This document shows, in pieces, positions 52,001-61,885 of a stretch of DNA of 64,000 nucleotides. This DNA comes from Clostridiales bacterium (GTDB lineage Bacteria; Bacillota; Clostridia; Christensenellales; Aristaeellaceae): assembly GCA_015056365.1 (NCBI GenBank), contig SVGM01000004.1, positions 117,783-181,782 of the forward strand. Direction: 5' to 3'. A program made the translations under genes and the position numbers. Numbering within the stretch: the stretch's first letter is position 1; each line of letters starts with the position of its first letter. The notes below the pieces were generated by a model. It did no database searches. It worked only from the letters and a program-made list of their open reading frames with translations, and had not been told where the DNA came from.

Positions 52001-52960
52001 TCAGTCTTCCGCGCTCTCTTCATCCTGCCGGATGCAGTACAGCCGCCGATCCAGCGACCAGATCTTCTCGCTGAATACCCCGGGCTTCAGCTTGCCGATG
52101 GCAGTCTGCATCTCGTTCATGCGGGCGTCCAGCAGATCGATCCAGTGCAGCGCTTCCGCTTCGGGGAACATGGGTTTGCGGGGGCTGCCAAACTCGGCCT
52201 CCCCATGATGGCTGAGCATCATGTGCTGGAGCAAAAGCACCACTTCGCCGGAAATGCCCAGCTCGTTGGCGGCTTCCTGAATGCGGGTCACGCCAAGCAC
52301 CAGATGGCCCAGCAGCAACCCTTCCCGGCTATAATCCCGGACAACGCCCATCTGATCGCTGTCCATCTCTTCCGTTTTGCACAGGTCGTGGAGCATTACA
52401 CCGGCATAAAGCAGGTCTGCATTCAGCCAGGGATACTGCTCCACCACTTTTTTCGCCAGGCGGAGCATGCCGGTGGTATGATGCAGAAGGCCGCTGCGCT
52501 CCGCATGGTGAATCCGCTGGGCGGCGGGATAGTAGCGGAGCTTCTCGTCAAAGCGCTCCAGCAAGTGACGGGTCAGCCTACGCAAAGGCTCGCTGGTGAA
52601 GCTATCCACAGTGGTCAGCATTTCTTCAAGCATGCTTTCCGGCGATTCAGGGGCGCAGGGTGCCAGGGATGACAAATCCACGTTGTCTTCCGGCACTGCG
52701 TCTCGGATGCGCTCCACCCGGAGCTGTAGACGACCGTTGTATTCCAGCGTGCCACCGCGGACTTTGACCACCGAGCCCGGCGCAGGCGGGGGAACGTTGC
52801 CATCCCAGACCTTGGCGTTGACTTCGCCGGTACGATCAGCCAGATTCATATCCAGATACTTGGCGCCATTGCCGCCGGTTCGCTGATCTGAAGAACGGAC
52901 CAGCAAGAAACCTTCAAAGCGCTGATCTTTGGTAAGCTCGCAAAGCGGCAGTTGTGCCAT
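52001..52960 (-). CDS. 3'-5' exoribonuclease YhaM family protein
   Basis: A 319-residue protein with an N-terminal OB fold (about 20-90, YLDMNLADRTGEVNAKVWDG) and a C-terminal HD domain: LLHHTTGMLRLA, the metal-binding HD in GVMLHDLCKTEEM, and LLQHMMLSHHG. B. subtilis YhaM (about 314 residues) has the same build and trims RNA and single-stranded DNA from the 3' end with Mn. ATG 52960 is six bases after GGAAG; ATG 52966 is too close. It follows dnaB by 23 bases. Confidence 0.93.
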   Translation of the reverse strand: MAQLPLCELTKDQRFEGFLLVRSSDQRTGGNGAKYLDMNLADRTGEVNAKVWDGNVPPPAPGSVVKVRGGTLEYNGRLQLRVERIRDAVPEDNVDLSSLAPCAPESPESMLEEMLTTVDSFTSEPLRRLTRHLLERFDEKLRYYPAAQRIHHAERSGLLHHTTGMLRLAKKVVEQYPWLNADLLYAGVMLHDLCKTEEMDSDQMGVVRDYSREGLLLGHLVLGVTRIQEAANELGISGEVVLLLQHMMLSHHGEAEFGSPRKPMFPEAEALHWIDLLDARMNEMQTAIGKLKPGVFSEKIWSLDRRLYCIRQDEESAED

Positions 52961-52983
52961 ATCCATCTTCCTTTACTCGTTGC

Positions 52984-54366
52984 TTATTGGTCGGCGTACA
53001 TCGCCACACGGGTACCGGGCAAATTGGTGTAGCGGGCAAACTCGGCCTGCCATTCCACGTTCACCGTACCCACAGGACCGTTACGCTGTTTGGCGACAAT
53101 CACTTCGCCGGCGCTGTCATCCGGCTTAGGGGCGTTATCTTCGGTGTTTCCGGTAGCGTAGTAACCTTCACGGTGCAGGAACATCACCACGTCGGCGTCC
53201 TGCTCAATACTACCCGAATCGCGCAGGTCGCTGAGCATGGGGCGCTTGTCGTTTCTGGCGGCAGGCGCGCGGCTCAGCTGAGCGCAGGCAAGCACCGGGA
53301 TCTTCAATTCCAGTGCGATGGACTTCAGCTGACGGCTGATCTCGCTCACTTCCAGCTGACGGTTTTCCGCGCGGCTATCCGTAGTCATCAGGCCCAGATA
53401 GTCGATTACCACCAGATCCAACCCCTGCTCCATCATCAGCCTGCGGCAGCGGCTGCGCAGCTGCGAAGGCGTCAGGGAGGAAGTATCGTCAATATAAATG
53501 CGGCAATTGCTCAATTCATTGATGCAATCTCCCAGCTTGACCCACTCGTCATCGCTGAGCATACCGCTGCGAACCCGCTGCATGTTGATATTGGCAGCGG
53601 AGCACAAAAGACGCATGCCGATCTGTTCCGCGGGCATTTCCAGGCTGAAAATAGCCACGCATTTTCCGGCCTTTACGCCCGCGAACTGTGCAACGCCAAG
53701 CGCCATGGAGGTTTTACCCATGGCAGGACGGGCGCCTACCAGCACCAGCTCGCCCCCGTGCAGGCCTGTCAGCATCCGATCCAGGTCATACAGGCCTGTG
53801 GGCACGCCGGACAGTCTGCCTTTGAGGCGGCTTAATTCCTCGATGGTATCAAAGGTACTCATCAGCACCTTCTGCAGCGGCATCAGCGATTCTGAGCCGC
53901 CACGGCGCATCACGATATCAAAGATGCGGCGTTCGGCGTCCTTGAGCACATCCGCAAGGGGATCGCTCTGGGCAAAGCACTGCTCAGTGATCCGCTGAGA
54001 CGCGTCAATAAGCTTGCGCAGGGTTGCCTTTTCCAGCACGATTTCAATATAGGTGCGGGTATTGGCCGTGGTAGGCACAAAGCGAAGCGCCTGCAGCAGA
54101 TAGGCTGCACCGCCTACGCTCTCCAGCGTACCGCGGCGGGTCAGCTCGTTTCCAACGGTCATCAGATCGATGGGATTGCCTGCCACATGGAGCGTCTGCA
54201 TGGCGGAGAAGATCTCGCGATGCTCCGGGGAGTAAAAATCCTCCGCAGACAGCATTTCAAAAGAAAGGGATGCAGCGCCGTTATCCTGCAGCATAGCACC
54301 GATGACGGACCGCTCCGCATCAATGCTGCTGGGCGGCAAAACTGCCGCGATCTCACGGTTCTCCAC
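52984..54366 (-). CDS. dnaB: Replicative DNA helicase DnaB
   Basis: A 460-residue ring helicase of the replication fork (DnaC in B. subtilis). The N-terminal primase-interaction domain (PPSSIDAERSVIGAMLQ) is followed by the RecA-like motor, with Walker A VGARPAMGKTSMALG about residue 211, Walker B LDLVVIDYLGLM, and DLRDSGSIEQDADVVMFLHR with the arginine finger. The start is GTG with AAGGGGG upstream; an ATG there is in another frame. It follows rplI by 32 bases, the usual order. Confidence 0.97.
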   Translation of the reverse strand: MENREIAAVLPPSSIDAERSVIGAMLQDNGAASLSFEMLSAEDFYSPEHREIFSAMQTLHVAGNPIDLMTVGNELTRRGTLESVGGAAYLLQALRFVPTTANTRTYIEIVLEKATLRKLIDASQRITEQCFAQSDPLADVLKDAERRIFDIVMRRGGSESLMPLQKVLMSTFDTIEELSRLKGRLSGVPTGLYDLDRMLTGLHGGELVLVGARPAMGKTSMALGVAQFAGVKAGKCVAIFSLEMPAEQIGMRLLCSAANINMQRVRSGMLSDDEWVKLGDCINELSNCRIYIDDTSSLTPSQLRSRCRRLMMEQGLDLVVIDYLGLMTTDSRAENRQLEVSEISRQLKSIALELKIPVLACAQLSRAPAARNDKRPMLSDLRDSGSIEQDADVVMFLHREGYYATGNTEDNAPKPDDSAGEVIVAKQRNGPVGTVNVEWQAEFARYTNLPGTRVAMYADQ

Positions 54367-54398
54367 GCGCTCATCCCCCTTTCTTTCTTATCATTTGC

Positions 54399-54848
54399 TT
54401 ACTTGCCGGCAGGCTCCACGCTCAGCTTCATGGCAGCCTTGATACCGGTATACACCGTCACGGTGATATCCACCAGGCCAACCTGGCTGACCTTCTCACA
54501 GTCGATCTTGCGCTTGTCGATCTCCACGCCATGCTGAGCCTTGAGCGCGTCCGCGATCTCCTGAGTGGTGATGCTGCCGTACAGACGGCCCTTTTCGCCA
54601 CACTTCACCTTCAGCACCACGGTCTTGCCCTTGAGCGCGTCAGCGGTCTTCTGGGCTTCTGCGCGGCGCTCCGCCTCCAGCTTGGCCTCGGCAGCGCGCT
54701 TGCGCTCAATCTCCTTCACAGCACCGGGGGTAGCTTCCGCAGCCCACTTGCGCGGAAAGAGGAAATTACGGGCGTAACCGTCGGAAACGTTCAGTACATC
54801 GTCCTTTTTACCGGTACCCTTTACATCACACAGCAGAATAACTTTCAT
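54399..54848 (-). CDS. rplI: Large ribosomal subunit protein bL9
   Basis: A 149-residue L9. The N-terminal rRNA-binding domain has the classic [32 protein letters not shown] start (here in pieces), a long connecting helix ([19 protein letters not shown]) and the C-terminal domain ([21 protein letters not shown]). It overlaps the upstream DUF2232 gene by four bases, so they are translationally coupled, and precedes dnaB. Confidence 0.97.
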   Translation of the reverse strand: MKVILLCDVKGTGKKDDVLNVSDGYARNFLFPRKWAAEATPGAVKEIERKRAAEAKLEAERRAEAQKTADALKGKTVVLKVKCGEKGRLYGSITTQEIADALKAQHGVEIDKRKIDCEKVSQVGLVDITVTVYTGIKAAMKLSVEPAGK

Positions 54849-55936
54849 CTTTCTTCCTCCTCATTTTCTTCTTGATGAGTGTCATCAGACGTATCGTCAG
54901 GATTGCTTTTGAGGCGCAGGAAGCGCTCAAAAACACCCAAAACCATGAGCATAGACGGCATCAGCAGGTACAGCGCCGCAGCGAGCACACCGCCCATCAC
55001 CCTTTTATCGGGATCCTTGCGCATCATGAAGCCGCATACCACCGCCGCGCCGATCAGGGCATAACAGGTGACAAACACTGTCTGGATCACCAGCGCCATC
55101 AAAAGCAGCGGGCCGTCCGTCAATGCCATCAGAAAGGAAACACCCGCCATGATCAACAGAAATGTCCTGGCCTTTCGCGGGAGTCGAAGCATGGCAAAAC
55201 CCGGCGTGATGGCGACCTTGACTTCATCCTTGCGCCGCTGATCCACCAACAGATAGGCGTGATTCAGCCGCTGTACCCGAAGGGCGGTAAACAGTCCTGC
55301 GACGATGCTGATCTGCACATACGCACTGGGAAGGGACACGACCACCTGCTCACGTACGCGCAGAACCACTTCCAGCCCAATTTGCTCCAAAAACAGCGGA
55401 TTGATAGCGATGGTGAACGCGGATATATTCGTATACCCTTCCGGAACTGGCAGCAGGCCACTGGCGAGCGCCTTGTAGATATACTCGCTCCGCTTCGGCG
55501 ATTGCATCAACCATTGCCGAACAAACTGCGCTGCCGCTTCAGGCAGCGGCCCAAAAAGCGCAACGCAGCACAGGATCACGCCGATCAATGAAACTGCGTA
55601 GCTTCCCATGTACATCAGCAATGCCAGTTGGCTGCCGCCGCGTTTTTTTCCAAGATATACGGTCAAAAGCACTGGCAGGCCAGTGACCAGCACAAGGCTG
55701 AATGCATAGAGCGCCGGCATACCATAGACAAGAGAAACAGCAGTCGCTACCGGAATGGAAAGATACGCCGTCCACTGTTCCTTGTGCCCGATCAGCGGAC
55801 AGGAAAACAACGGCATCAAGATGGCCAGCGGCAAGCAAAGCACAGGCACGGCCGCCATCAGCACCGTCAAAATCGCCAGCACAATCTGCTTGCTGATCAG
55901 CAGCCTGTGTTGGGGACGAAGCGAAATCGCCTGCAT
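54845..55936 (-). CDS. DUF2232 family membrane protein (YybS-like)
   Basis: A 363-residue membrane protein with about eight helices ([30 protein letters not shown]...; [24 protein letters not shown]). YybS homologues sit just before gdpP-rplI-dnaC in Bacillota; their role is unknown, with some links to sporulation and cell-envelope genes. The C-terminus is acidic ([16 protein letters not shown]). Here it overlaps rplI directly, so the gdpP gene usually found between them is missing. Confidence 0.88.
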   Translation of the reverse strand: MQAISLRPQHRLLISKQIVLAILTVLMAAVPVLCLPLAILMPLFSCPLIGHKEQWTAYLSIPVATAVSLVYGMPALYAFSLVLVTGLPVLLTVYLGKKRGGSQLALLMYMGSYAVSLIGVILCCVALFGPLPEAAAQFVRQWLMQSPKRSEYIYKALASGLLPVPEGYTNISAFTIAINPLFLEQIGLEVVLRVREQVVVSLPSAYVQISIVAGLFTALRVQRLNHAYLLVDQRRKDEVKVAITPGFAMLRLPRKARTFLLIMAGVSFLMALTDGPLLLMALVIQTVFVTCYALIGAAVVCGFMMRKDPDKRVMGGVLAAALYLLMPSMLMVLGVFERFLRLKSNPDDTSDDTHQEENEEEER

Positions 55937-56035
55937 GCCCTGCCTCCTTCCTTGCCCTGTTCACGCGGATCAAAAACCACATTCCATTATACGGTGCATG
56001 GCAATGGAAGTCAAATCGATAAGCCGCATGACCGT

Positions 56036-57172
56036 TCAACTCTCTGATTCCAGCTTTCGCTCCGCAAGCCGACTTTCCACGCTTTCACTGACCAGCTTAT
56101 ACACCACGGAGGTCAGCGGGATAAACAGCAGCATGCCCACGATTCCCAGCAGACCTTCGCCAAGCACTACGGCAAACAACACCCAGATAGACGGCAGGCC
56201 GATAGCATTGCCCATTACATGGGGATAGATCAGGTTGCCTTCGATCTGCTGCAGCACCAGGAAAATGATCAGGAAGCCAAGGGCCTGCGCAGGATTGACC
56301 ATCAAAATCAGGAACGCGCCCACAATGCAGCCCACCCAGGCGCCGATGACGGGGATGAGCGCCATGATGGCGATGAACACGCTGATGAGAAGCACATAGG
56401 GCATCTTGAACAGCGTCATTATCAGGAAGAACATCACGCCCAGAATAATTGCTTCCAGGCACTGGCCGGAAATAAAGGACGCAAAGGTGCGCTGTGCTAG
56501 GCGGCTGACCTTGAGCACCCACTCCATCCGGTCCTTGCGAAGATAGGCAAAGCCAAGCCGTTTGAACTGGGAAGCCAGCCTTTCCTTTGCCAGAAGGAAA
56601 TACACAGTAAACATGATCGTAAAGAAAATGCTAAGCACAGACTGATACAGGCTGCCGATGATCCCGGTAGAAAAGATGAAGCCATTGAACGCAATGCGCA
56701 AAATCTGCTCCAATTGACCGGAGAGTTCCTCGGTCGTGGGGGCGACGATGGCGGTGGACAGGTATTCGCTAAGGTCAAACCCACGTTCCAGCAACCATTT
56801 TTGCAGCTTCGTGTAAGCGCTGGGCAGCATCTGGAGGATACTCTCGATGGTCTTTGTCAGCTCAGTAACCAAAACAGGAAGCACCAACCAGACCAGCAGA
56901 ACCACAATCGCCAACACCACTACCAGCGAAACCGGGCGTTTAAACTTGCTGGTGAGTTTTTTGCGATCCATAAACCCGAATACGCGTTTTTCGAAAAAAG
57001 TGAGAGGCACATTCAGGAACAACGCCAGACAGCCACCGATCAGGAACGGTTGCAGAATGATGAGCAGATTCAAAAAAAACTTACTCAGCGAGTCAAAATG
57101 CTGCGTGGCAGCAAACAAAGCGATCAAAATGACGCCAATAATCAAAATATCTCTGATCTTCTTACGATCCAT
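56036..57172 (-). CDS. AI-2E family transporter
   Basis: A 378-residue membrane protein of the AI-2E (formerly PerM/UPF0118) family, with about eight helices. The N-terminal pair is DILIIGVILIALFAATQHF and FLNLLIILQPFLIGGCLALFLN. The typical motif is ALIPVIGAWVGCIVGAFLIL about residue 285, then GNLIYPHVMGNAIGLPSIWVL. Members export small molecules or act as ion antiporters; some move autoinducer-2. It lies 99 bases upstream of the DUF2232 gene on the same strand. Confidence 0.94.
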   Translation of the reverse strand: MDRKKIRDILIIGVILIALFAATQHFDSLSKFFLNLLIILQPFLIGGCLALFLNVPLTFFEKRVFGFMDRKKLTSKFKRPVSLVVVLAIVVLLVWLVLPVLVTELTKTIESILQMLPSAYTKLQKWLLERGFDLSEYLSTAIVAPTTEELSGQLEQILRIAFNGFIFSTGIIGSLYQSVLSIFFTIMFTVYFLLAKERLASQFKRLGFAYLRKDRMEWVLKVSRLAQRTFASFISGQCLEAIILGVMFFLIMTLFKMPYVLLISVFIAIMALIPVIGAWVGCIVGAFLILMVNPAQALGFLIIFLVLQQIEGNLIYPHVMGNAIGLPSIWVLFAVVLGEGLLGIVGMLLFIPLTSVVYKLVSESVESRLAERKLESES

Positions 57173-57273
57173 AGTATCCTCCTGCGATGCGCACTACGCA
57201 CATGATCCTCTTCTATGGTACCACAAACTTCCGGTTTTGTTAACGTATTACCTCCATGTTTTGCAATTTGGAC

Positions 57274-57307
57274 AAAAAAAGAAACGGGCAAGTCATCCGC
57301 CCGCTTC
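57274..57307 (-). terminator. Terminator of spoIVA
   Basis: GAAACGGGC / GCCCGCTTC arms with one mismatch and a nine-base loop; on the minus strand followed by TTTTTTT. Confidence 0.8.
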
Positions 57308-57315
57308 TTCGTGCT

Positions 57316-58800
57316 TTACAGCAGAATGCAGATCATTCCGCCGTTTCCTTCGTTGATTATCTTGCTCAACGTCTCCTGCACCTTTTCCTGCGCATCCACC
57401 GGCATACGCATCAACTTGTTGCTCAGCCCTTCGCGGACCAGCTCATGCAGGCTCTTACCGAAGAAATTGGTATTCCAGATACGCTGGGGATCGTTTTCAA
57501 ACTCCTCCAGCAGATACCGCACCAGTTCCTCGCTCTGTTTTTCGGTGCCTACCACCGGGGATACTTCCGTTTCAATATCTACCCGGATCAAATGCAAGCT
57601 GGGGGCGTTGGCCTTGAGCCGCACGCCGAACCGGCTGCCCTGCTGTACGATTTCAGGCTCCTGCAGTCTCAGTTCGCTCATGGTAGGCGTAACCAGACCA
57701 TACCCGGTTTCTCGCACGCTGCGCAGCGCCTCTGCCACATGGTCATACTCTGCCTTTGCAGAAACCAATTCCTTCATCAGCCGAAGCAGATGCGCATTCC
57801 CTTCGATGACGGTTCCGCATTCCTCGCCCAGCACCCGGTTAAACAGCCCATCCTTCAAGGGAAGGGAATAACGAAGCCTGCCTGCGCCCAGCTCGATCCC
57901 CTCGGTACGCAGTCCGTCGGTGTATTCGGACTGAGAAAACGTCTGAGCAAACTGTTGATGGTCACGCATGCAAACTGCATGATCCGCGCCGCTGCGCAGC
58001 CCTTCCAGAACATGCTTGACCAGCCAGTGATTCTCATCCAGTGCATTGAGCCAGCTGGGCGCATCGATGAAGATTTCCCTGAGGGGGAACTGATAAAGGA
58101 CTTCCTCAAAAACATGTTGAATGTCGTCCATGTCCATTTCCTTGACGTTCATCCCCAGCACAGGTACGCCATATCTCTGGCTCAGCTTCTCCTGAAGCGC
58201 CAGCGTCTCCTCATCGCCGGGATGCCGCGAATTCAGCACCACGACAAACGGTTTTCCCAGCTGCTGCAACTCCCGTACCACACGTTCCTCAGCCTCCAAA
58301 TAGGCATCCCTGGGAATGTCGCACACGCTGCCGTCGGTGGTCACCACCAGGCCGATGGTGGCATGGTCGGCAATCACTTTCCGCGTACCGATCTCTGCTG
58401 CCTGTTCAAAAGGAATATCATAGTCAAACCAGGGCGTGTGCACCATGCGGGAAGCGCCCTCCTCATCGGTTCCCAGCGCGCCCTCCACCAGATAACCCAC
58501 GCTGTCCACCATGCGCACCCGTACCGGGATCTGATCGCCCAGTGAAATGGTCACTGCCTCCCCAGGGACGAATTTCGGCTGCGTGGTCATGATGGTCCGG
58601 CCATTTCCGCTCTGGGGCAGCTCGTCCGTGAGACGATCCCGCCTTGGCCCGTTGGGCATATCCGCGATCACCATTTCTTCCATCAAGCGGCTGATCATGG
58701 TGCTTTTTCCTGTCCTCACAGGCCCCACTACACCGATATAGACGTCTCCGTCCGTACGCTCCGCAATATCCCGATAAAGATTAAACACCTGCTCTTTCAA
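57316..58800 (-). CDS. spoIVA: Stage IV sporulation protein A (spore coat ATPase)
   Basis: A 494-residue protein, nearly the same length as B. subtilis SpoIVA (492). It polymerises on the forespore surface using ATP and forms the base layer of the coat. Visible are the start NLYRDIAERTDGDVYIGVVG, Walker A GVVGPVRTGKST, the sensor threonine region TIMTTQPKFVPG and the Walker B-like MVDSVGYLVEGA. The family C-terminus ends GGMICIL here. I chose TTG 58800, nine bases after AAGGAGG; the longer frame upstream is not conserved. It should be made in the mother cell under sigma-E; I could not identify that promoter with confidence. Confidence 0.97.
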   Translation of the reverse strand: MKEQVFNLYRDIAERTDGDVYIGVVGPVRTGKSTMISRLMEEMVIADMPNGPRRDRLTDELPQSGNGRTIMTTQPKFVPGEAVTISLGDQIPVRVRMVDSVGYLVEGALGTDEEGASRMVHTPWFDYDIPFEQAAEIGTRKVIADHATIGLVVTTDGSVCDIPRDAYLEAEERVVRELQQLGKPFVVVLNSRHPGDEETLALQEKLSQRYGVPVLGMNVKEMDMDDIQHVFEEVLYQFPLREIFIDAPSWLNALDENHWLVKHVLEGLRSGADHAVCMRDHQQFAQTFSQSEYTDGLRTEGIELGAGRLRYSLPLKDGLFNRVLGEECGTVIEGNAHLLRLMKELVSAKAEYDHVAEALRSVRETGYGLVTPTMSELRLQEPEIVQQGSRFGVRLKANAPSLHLIRVDIETEVSPVVGTEKQSEELVRYLLEEFENDPQRIWNTNFFGKSLHELVREGLSNKLMRMPVDAQEKVQETLSKIINEGNGGMICILL

Positions 58801-58938
58801 TGCCCATACCCTCCTTGCATTCACTTGGAGAAGGATATGCAGCGGCAAGTGCAGAAATGATGGATGAAATTTTCGCGTATTTGCGTTATACTGGTATGTA
58901 GTATTTTTGGATTCCAACCACTCAAGGAGGGGCATACT

Positions 58939-59295
58939 ATGCTTAATCCCCAGCTTGCTCAGGCGATGCAGGAGCTGACCGAGGCATTGATGCAAACGGA
59001 TGAATACCAGCGGTATACCCAGCTGAGAGAAAGCGTTCTGGCGGACGCCGCATCCAGCGCATTGCTTCGGCGCTTTCAAAGTGCCCAGACCGCGCTGCAG
59101 CTGGCTGCCCTGTCCGGCCGGGAGGCGGCAGAGGAAGACGCGGCCGCCTTTGAGGGGCTGAGCGGACTTCTATATGCCAATCAGGAAACGGCTGATTACC
59201 TTCTTGCTGAGATGCAGTTGCAGCAACTGGTTGCGCAGCTAATGCAGCAGCTTACCCAGGCGGCCGGGCTTGACGTTCCGCTGCCGGAGATCTGA
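58939..59295 (+). CDS. YlbF family regulator-like protein
   Basis: A 118-residue all-helical protein of the YlbF/YmcA family. In B. subtilis these form a complex that helps RNase Y process mRNA and so affects competence, biofilm and sporulation. The pattern QAMQELTEALMQTDEYQRYTQ, then VLADAASSALLRRFQSAQTALQ and the final helix LLAEMQLQQLVAQLMQQLTQA are typical. AAGGAGG precedes ATG 58939. It is divergent from spoIVA and 32 bases upstream of mltG. Confidence 0.85.
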   Translation: MLNPQLAQAMQELTEALMQTDEYQRYTQLRESVLADAASSALLRRFQSAQTALQLAALSGREAAEEDAAAFEGLSGLLYANQETADYLLAEMQLQQLVAQLMQQLTQAAGLDVPLPEI

Positions 59296-59327
59296 CCCCA
59301 CCTACATGCTATAGGAGGCACGCCAAG

Positions 59328-60518
59328 GTGCGAAACAAACGACATTCCAACCGGGAATACGACTATGAATCCCTGCGCGACGAGCGCGAATACGGTTTTT
59401 ACTGGTACAGCGGCCTTTGGAACATCCTGCGTCCCATCCTGATCGGTGCAGGAGCGCTTTTGGTGGTTTTTGGCCTGCTGTCCTCCGCCTATACCGCAAT
59501 CGACAACGCCTTCCTCAGTCCGGTGAACCCTGACGATCCCACCGAGATCGCCTTCACCGTAGAAAGCGGCAACAGCCTTACCCGGGTGTCCAAAAACCTG
59601 GAGGCTCAGGGGCTGATCAAAAACAGCTCCGTCTTCAAATATTATTGTGACTTTGCCGGACTGGGTCAAAAAATCCAGGCAGGTGATTATATGATCACCC
59701 GCGCTATGAACATTTTCGAGATCGCCGATCTGCTCACCACCGGTGACGGCCATCCCATCACCATGGATATCACCATCATTCCCGGCTATACCATCGAAAA
59801 TGTTGCCGCCTATCTGAAAGAAATGGGCGTTTTCACCGACGAAAGCGAGTTTCTGGAACTGTGCCGTACCGGCGAAGGGGTGACAGACTACTATTTCCTT
59901 CAGGATGCCCTGCAAAACGGCCATGTGGAGGATCGCAAGTATCTTCTGGAGGGCTATCTGGCCCCCAACACCTACGAGATCTATACCAACGCCACGCCGC
60001 TTGATATCGTGAAGAAGCTGCTTGATCAGACGGACTTTGTGTTCAACTCCGAATGGCAGGACAGAGCCTACGAACTGGGAATGTCCATGGACGATGTACT
60101 ATCGTTGGCGTCCATGATCGAAAAAGAGGCCAAAAAGGGAGATTTCGCGAAGGTTTCCGCTGTGTTCCACAATCGTCTCAAAAGCAATATGCGGCTACAG
60201 AGTGACGTAACCATCCATTATGTAACTACGGAACGCCGCATGTCCCTGCGCGCCAGCGACCTTGCCATCGACTCGCCCTACAATACCTACAAATACAGCG
60301 GCCTGCCGGTGGGCCCCATCTGCAACCCGTCGCCGGAAGCCATTCATGCGGCTCTGTATCCGGATGAAAGCTACATTGCTGAAAAATTCCTTTATTTCTG
60401 CAGCAAGGATCCGGATACTGGAGAGCTGTATTTCAGCAGAACCTTGGAAGAACATGAGCAGGCACAGAAGATCTATGCGCCGCTTTGGCAGGCGTACGAC
60501 GAAGAACGCGGCCTGTAA
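59328..60518 (+). CDS. mltG: Endolytic transglycosylase MltG
   Basis: A 396-residue inner-membrane enzyme that cuts nascent glycan strands and helps set their length. After a cytoplasmic basic start there is one helix about residues 32-58 (ILIGAGALLVVFGLLSSAY), a LysM-like region (TRVSKNLEAQGLIKNSSVFK), and the YceG core, with the catalytic Glu in LSLASMIEKEAKKGDFAKV and the closing LPVGPICNPSPEAIHAAL. The start is GTG, nine bases after GGAGG. It follows the ylbF-like gene and precedes the U32 gene, similar to yrrL in B. subtilis. Confidence 0.95.
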   Translation: MRNKRHSNREYDYESLRDEREYGFYWYSGLWNILRPILIGAGALLVVFGLLSSAYTAIDNAFLSPVNPDDPTEIAFTVESGNSLTRVSKNLEAQGLIKNSSVFKYYCDFAGLGQKIQAGDYMITRAMNIFEIADLLTTGDGHPITMDITIIPGYTIENVAAYLKEMGVFTDESEFLELCRTGEGVTDYYFLQDALQNGHVEDRKYLLEGYLAPNTYEIYTNATPLDIVKKLLDQTDFVFNSEWQDRAYELGMSMDDVLSLASMIEKEAKKGDFAKVSAVFHNRLKSNMRLQSDVTIHYVTTERRMSLRASDLAIDSPYNTYKYSGLPVGPICNPSPEAIHAALYPDESYIAEKFLYFCSKDPDTGELYFSRTLEEHEQAQKIYAPLWQAYDEERGL

Positions 60519-60541
60519 ACCCACCACTGGAAGGAGAACAA

Positions 60542-61771
60542 ATGATGGAATTGTTGGCGCCGGTAGGCGGTATGGAGCAGCTTCGGGCAGCAGTGCGCTT
60601 TGGCGCTGACGCTGTTTACGGTGGAATGAAACGCTATGGTCTGCGCGCATTTGCCGGAAACTTTGATCTTGACGAGCTGAAGGCAGCCGTCGCCTATGCC
60701 CACTTGCACAACGTACGTTTTTATGTAACCATGAATATTCTGGCGGATGATGACCAGCTGTCCGGCATGGTGGAGGCGGCCAGGGATGCTCTTGAGGCAG
60801 GCGTAGATGCCGCCATCGTCAGCGATCTTGGCGCAGCGATCACCCTACACCGGGAAGTGCCCGAGCTGCCTATTCACGTCAGCACACAGGCGAACATCAC
60901 CAATGTGCCGACTGCGCTGCTTTGGCATGAAGCTGCTGGCGCGTCCCGGGTGGTACTGTCCCGGGAGCTGTCGCTGGCACAAATTGCAAAAATGCGCCAT
61001 AAGCTGCCCCAAGCTCTGGAACTGGAGACCTTCGTTCACGGCGCCATGTGCGTAGCCTACAGCGGCAGATGCCTGCTGAGCGCTGCCGTGCTTGGCCGCA
61101 GCGGTAACAAAGGCGCTTGCGCCCAGCCCTGCCGCTGGCAGTATCACCTGATGGAAGAAAAGCGCCCCGGCGAATATATGCCGGTATACGAGGACGAACA
61201 CGGCACCTATCTATTCTCCGCCAACGATCTGTGTATGCTCCCCCATCTCCCCGCCCTGCGGGATGCAGGCGTAGCGAGTTTGAAGATCGAGGGGCGCATG
61301 AAGACAGCCTATTATGTGGCAACAGTGGTATCTGCTTACCGTCAGGCGCTGCGTATTTTGGAACAGGAAGGCGATGAGGCTTTTGCTGCGGCAGTGCCCA
61401 GGCTGATGGAAGAACTGCACAAGGCCAGCCACCGCCAGTCCAACACCGGCTTTTATTTCGGTGCACCCGAACCGCCCGCCGGTGCTGCTGGTTTTTCCCA
61501 AAGCATGGAATACGTCGGCGATGTCATGGAGGATTCCGCGCCAGGTTCCCCCACGCTGATCAGGCTGAAAAACCGTTTCTTTGTGGGAGATCAGCTGGAA
61601 GTGCTGACGCCTGAAGGCTCAAAACCCTTTCAGGTACGGGATCTGTTTCAGGCGGACAGCGGAGAAGCCGTCCAGACAGCCAGCGTGGCCGGGACTCTTT
61701 TGCGCATGACATTCCCCTTTGCAGTAGGCGCAGGGGACCTGCTGAGAGGACCGAACCGAAATCACCAGTAA
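60542..61771 (+). CDS. Peptidase U32 family protein (tRNA hydroxylation, TrhP-like)
   Basis: A 409-residue U32-family protein. The signature ETFVHGAMCVAYSGRCLLS about residue 165 is followed by GNKGACAQPCRW, whose Cys residues hold a 4Fe-4S cluster in TrhP enzymes. Those make 5-hydroxyuridine in tRNA using prephenate, though the family was first named as collagenases. The start ATG-ATG (60542 or 60545) follows AAGGAG. It is 23 bases after mltG; B. subtilis has mltG followed by two U32 genes (yrrN, yrrO), whereas only one occurs here. Confidence 0.9.
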   Translation: MMELLAPVGGMEQLRAAVRFGADAVYGGMKRYGLRAFAGNFDLDELKAAVAYAHLHNVRFYVTMNILADDDQLSGMVEAARDALEAGVDAAIVSDLGAAITLHREVPELPIHVSTQANITNVPTALLWHEAAGASRVVLSRELSLAQIAKMRHKLPQALELETFVHGAMCVAYSGRCLLSAAVLGRSGNKGACAQPCRWQYHLMEEKRPGEYMPVYEDEHGTYLFSANDLCMLPHLPALRDAGVASLKIEGRMKTAYYVATVVSAYRQALRILEQEGDEAFAAAVPRLMEELHKASHRQSNTGFYFGAPEPPAGAAGFSQSMEYVGDVMEDSAPGSPTLIRLKNRFFVGDQLEVLTPEGSKPFQVRDLFQADSGEAVQTASVAGTLLRMTFPFAVGAGDLLRGPNRNHQ

Positions 61772-61788
61772 GCATATTCAAAAACATC

Positions 61789-61832
61789 AAAAGACCACAC
61801 AGCATGGCTCGACGCTTGCTGCGTGGTCTTTT
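61789..61832. terminator. Bidirectional terminator after the U32 gene
   Basis: AAAAGACCACACAGC / GCTGCGTGGTCTTTT 15-base arms (one mismatch) with T-runs on both sides, between converging genes. Confidence 0.85.
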
Positions 61833-61885
61833 GGTTTCTGTGGTATGGATCGTGGATCGAATCTTCTCAAAGCAAGGCGGGCATT

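Noticed and set aside
58820..58900. Possible sigma-E promoter of spoIVA
   Set aside because: A CATATCCT stretch resembles the -10 box, but matches are too poor and no -35 box is at the right distance.
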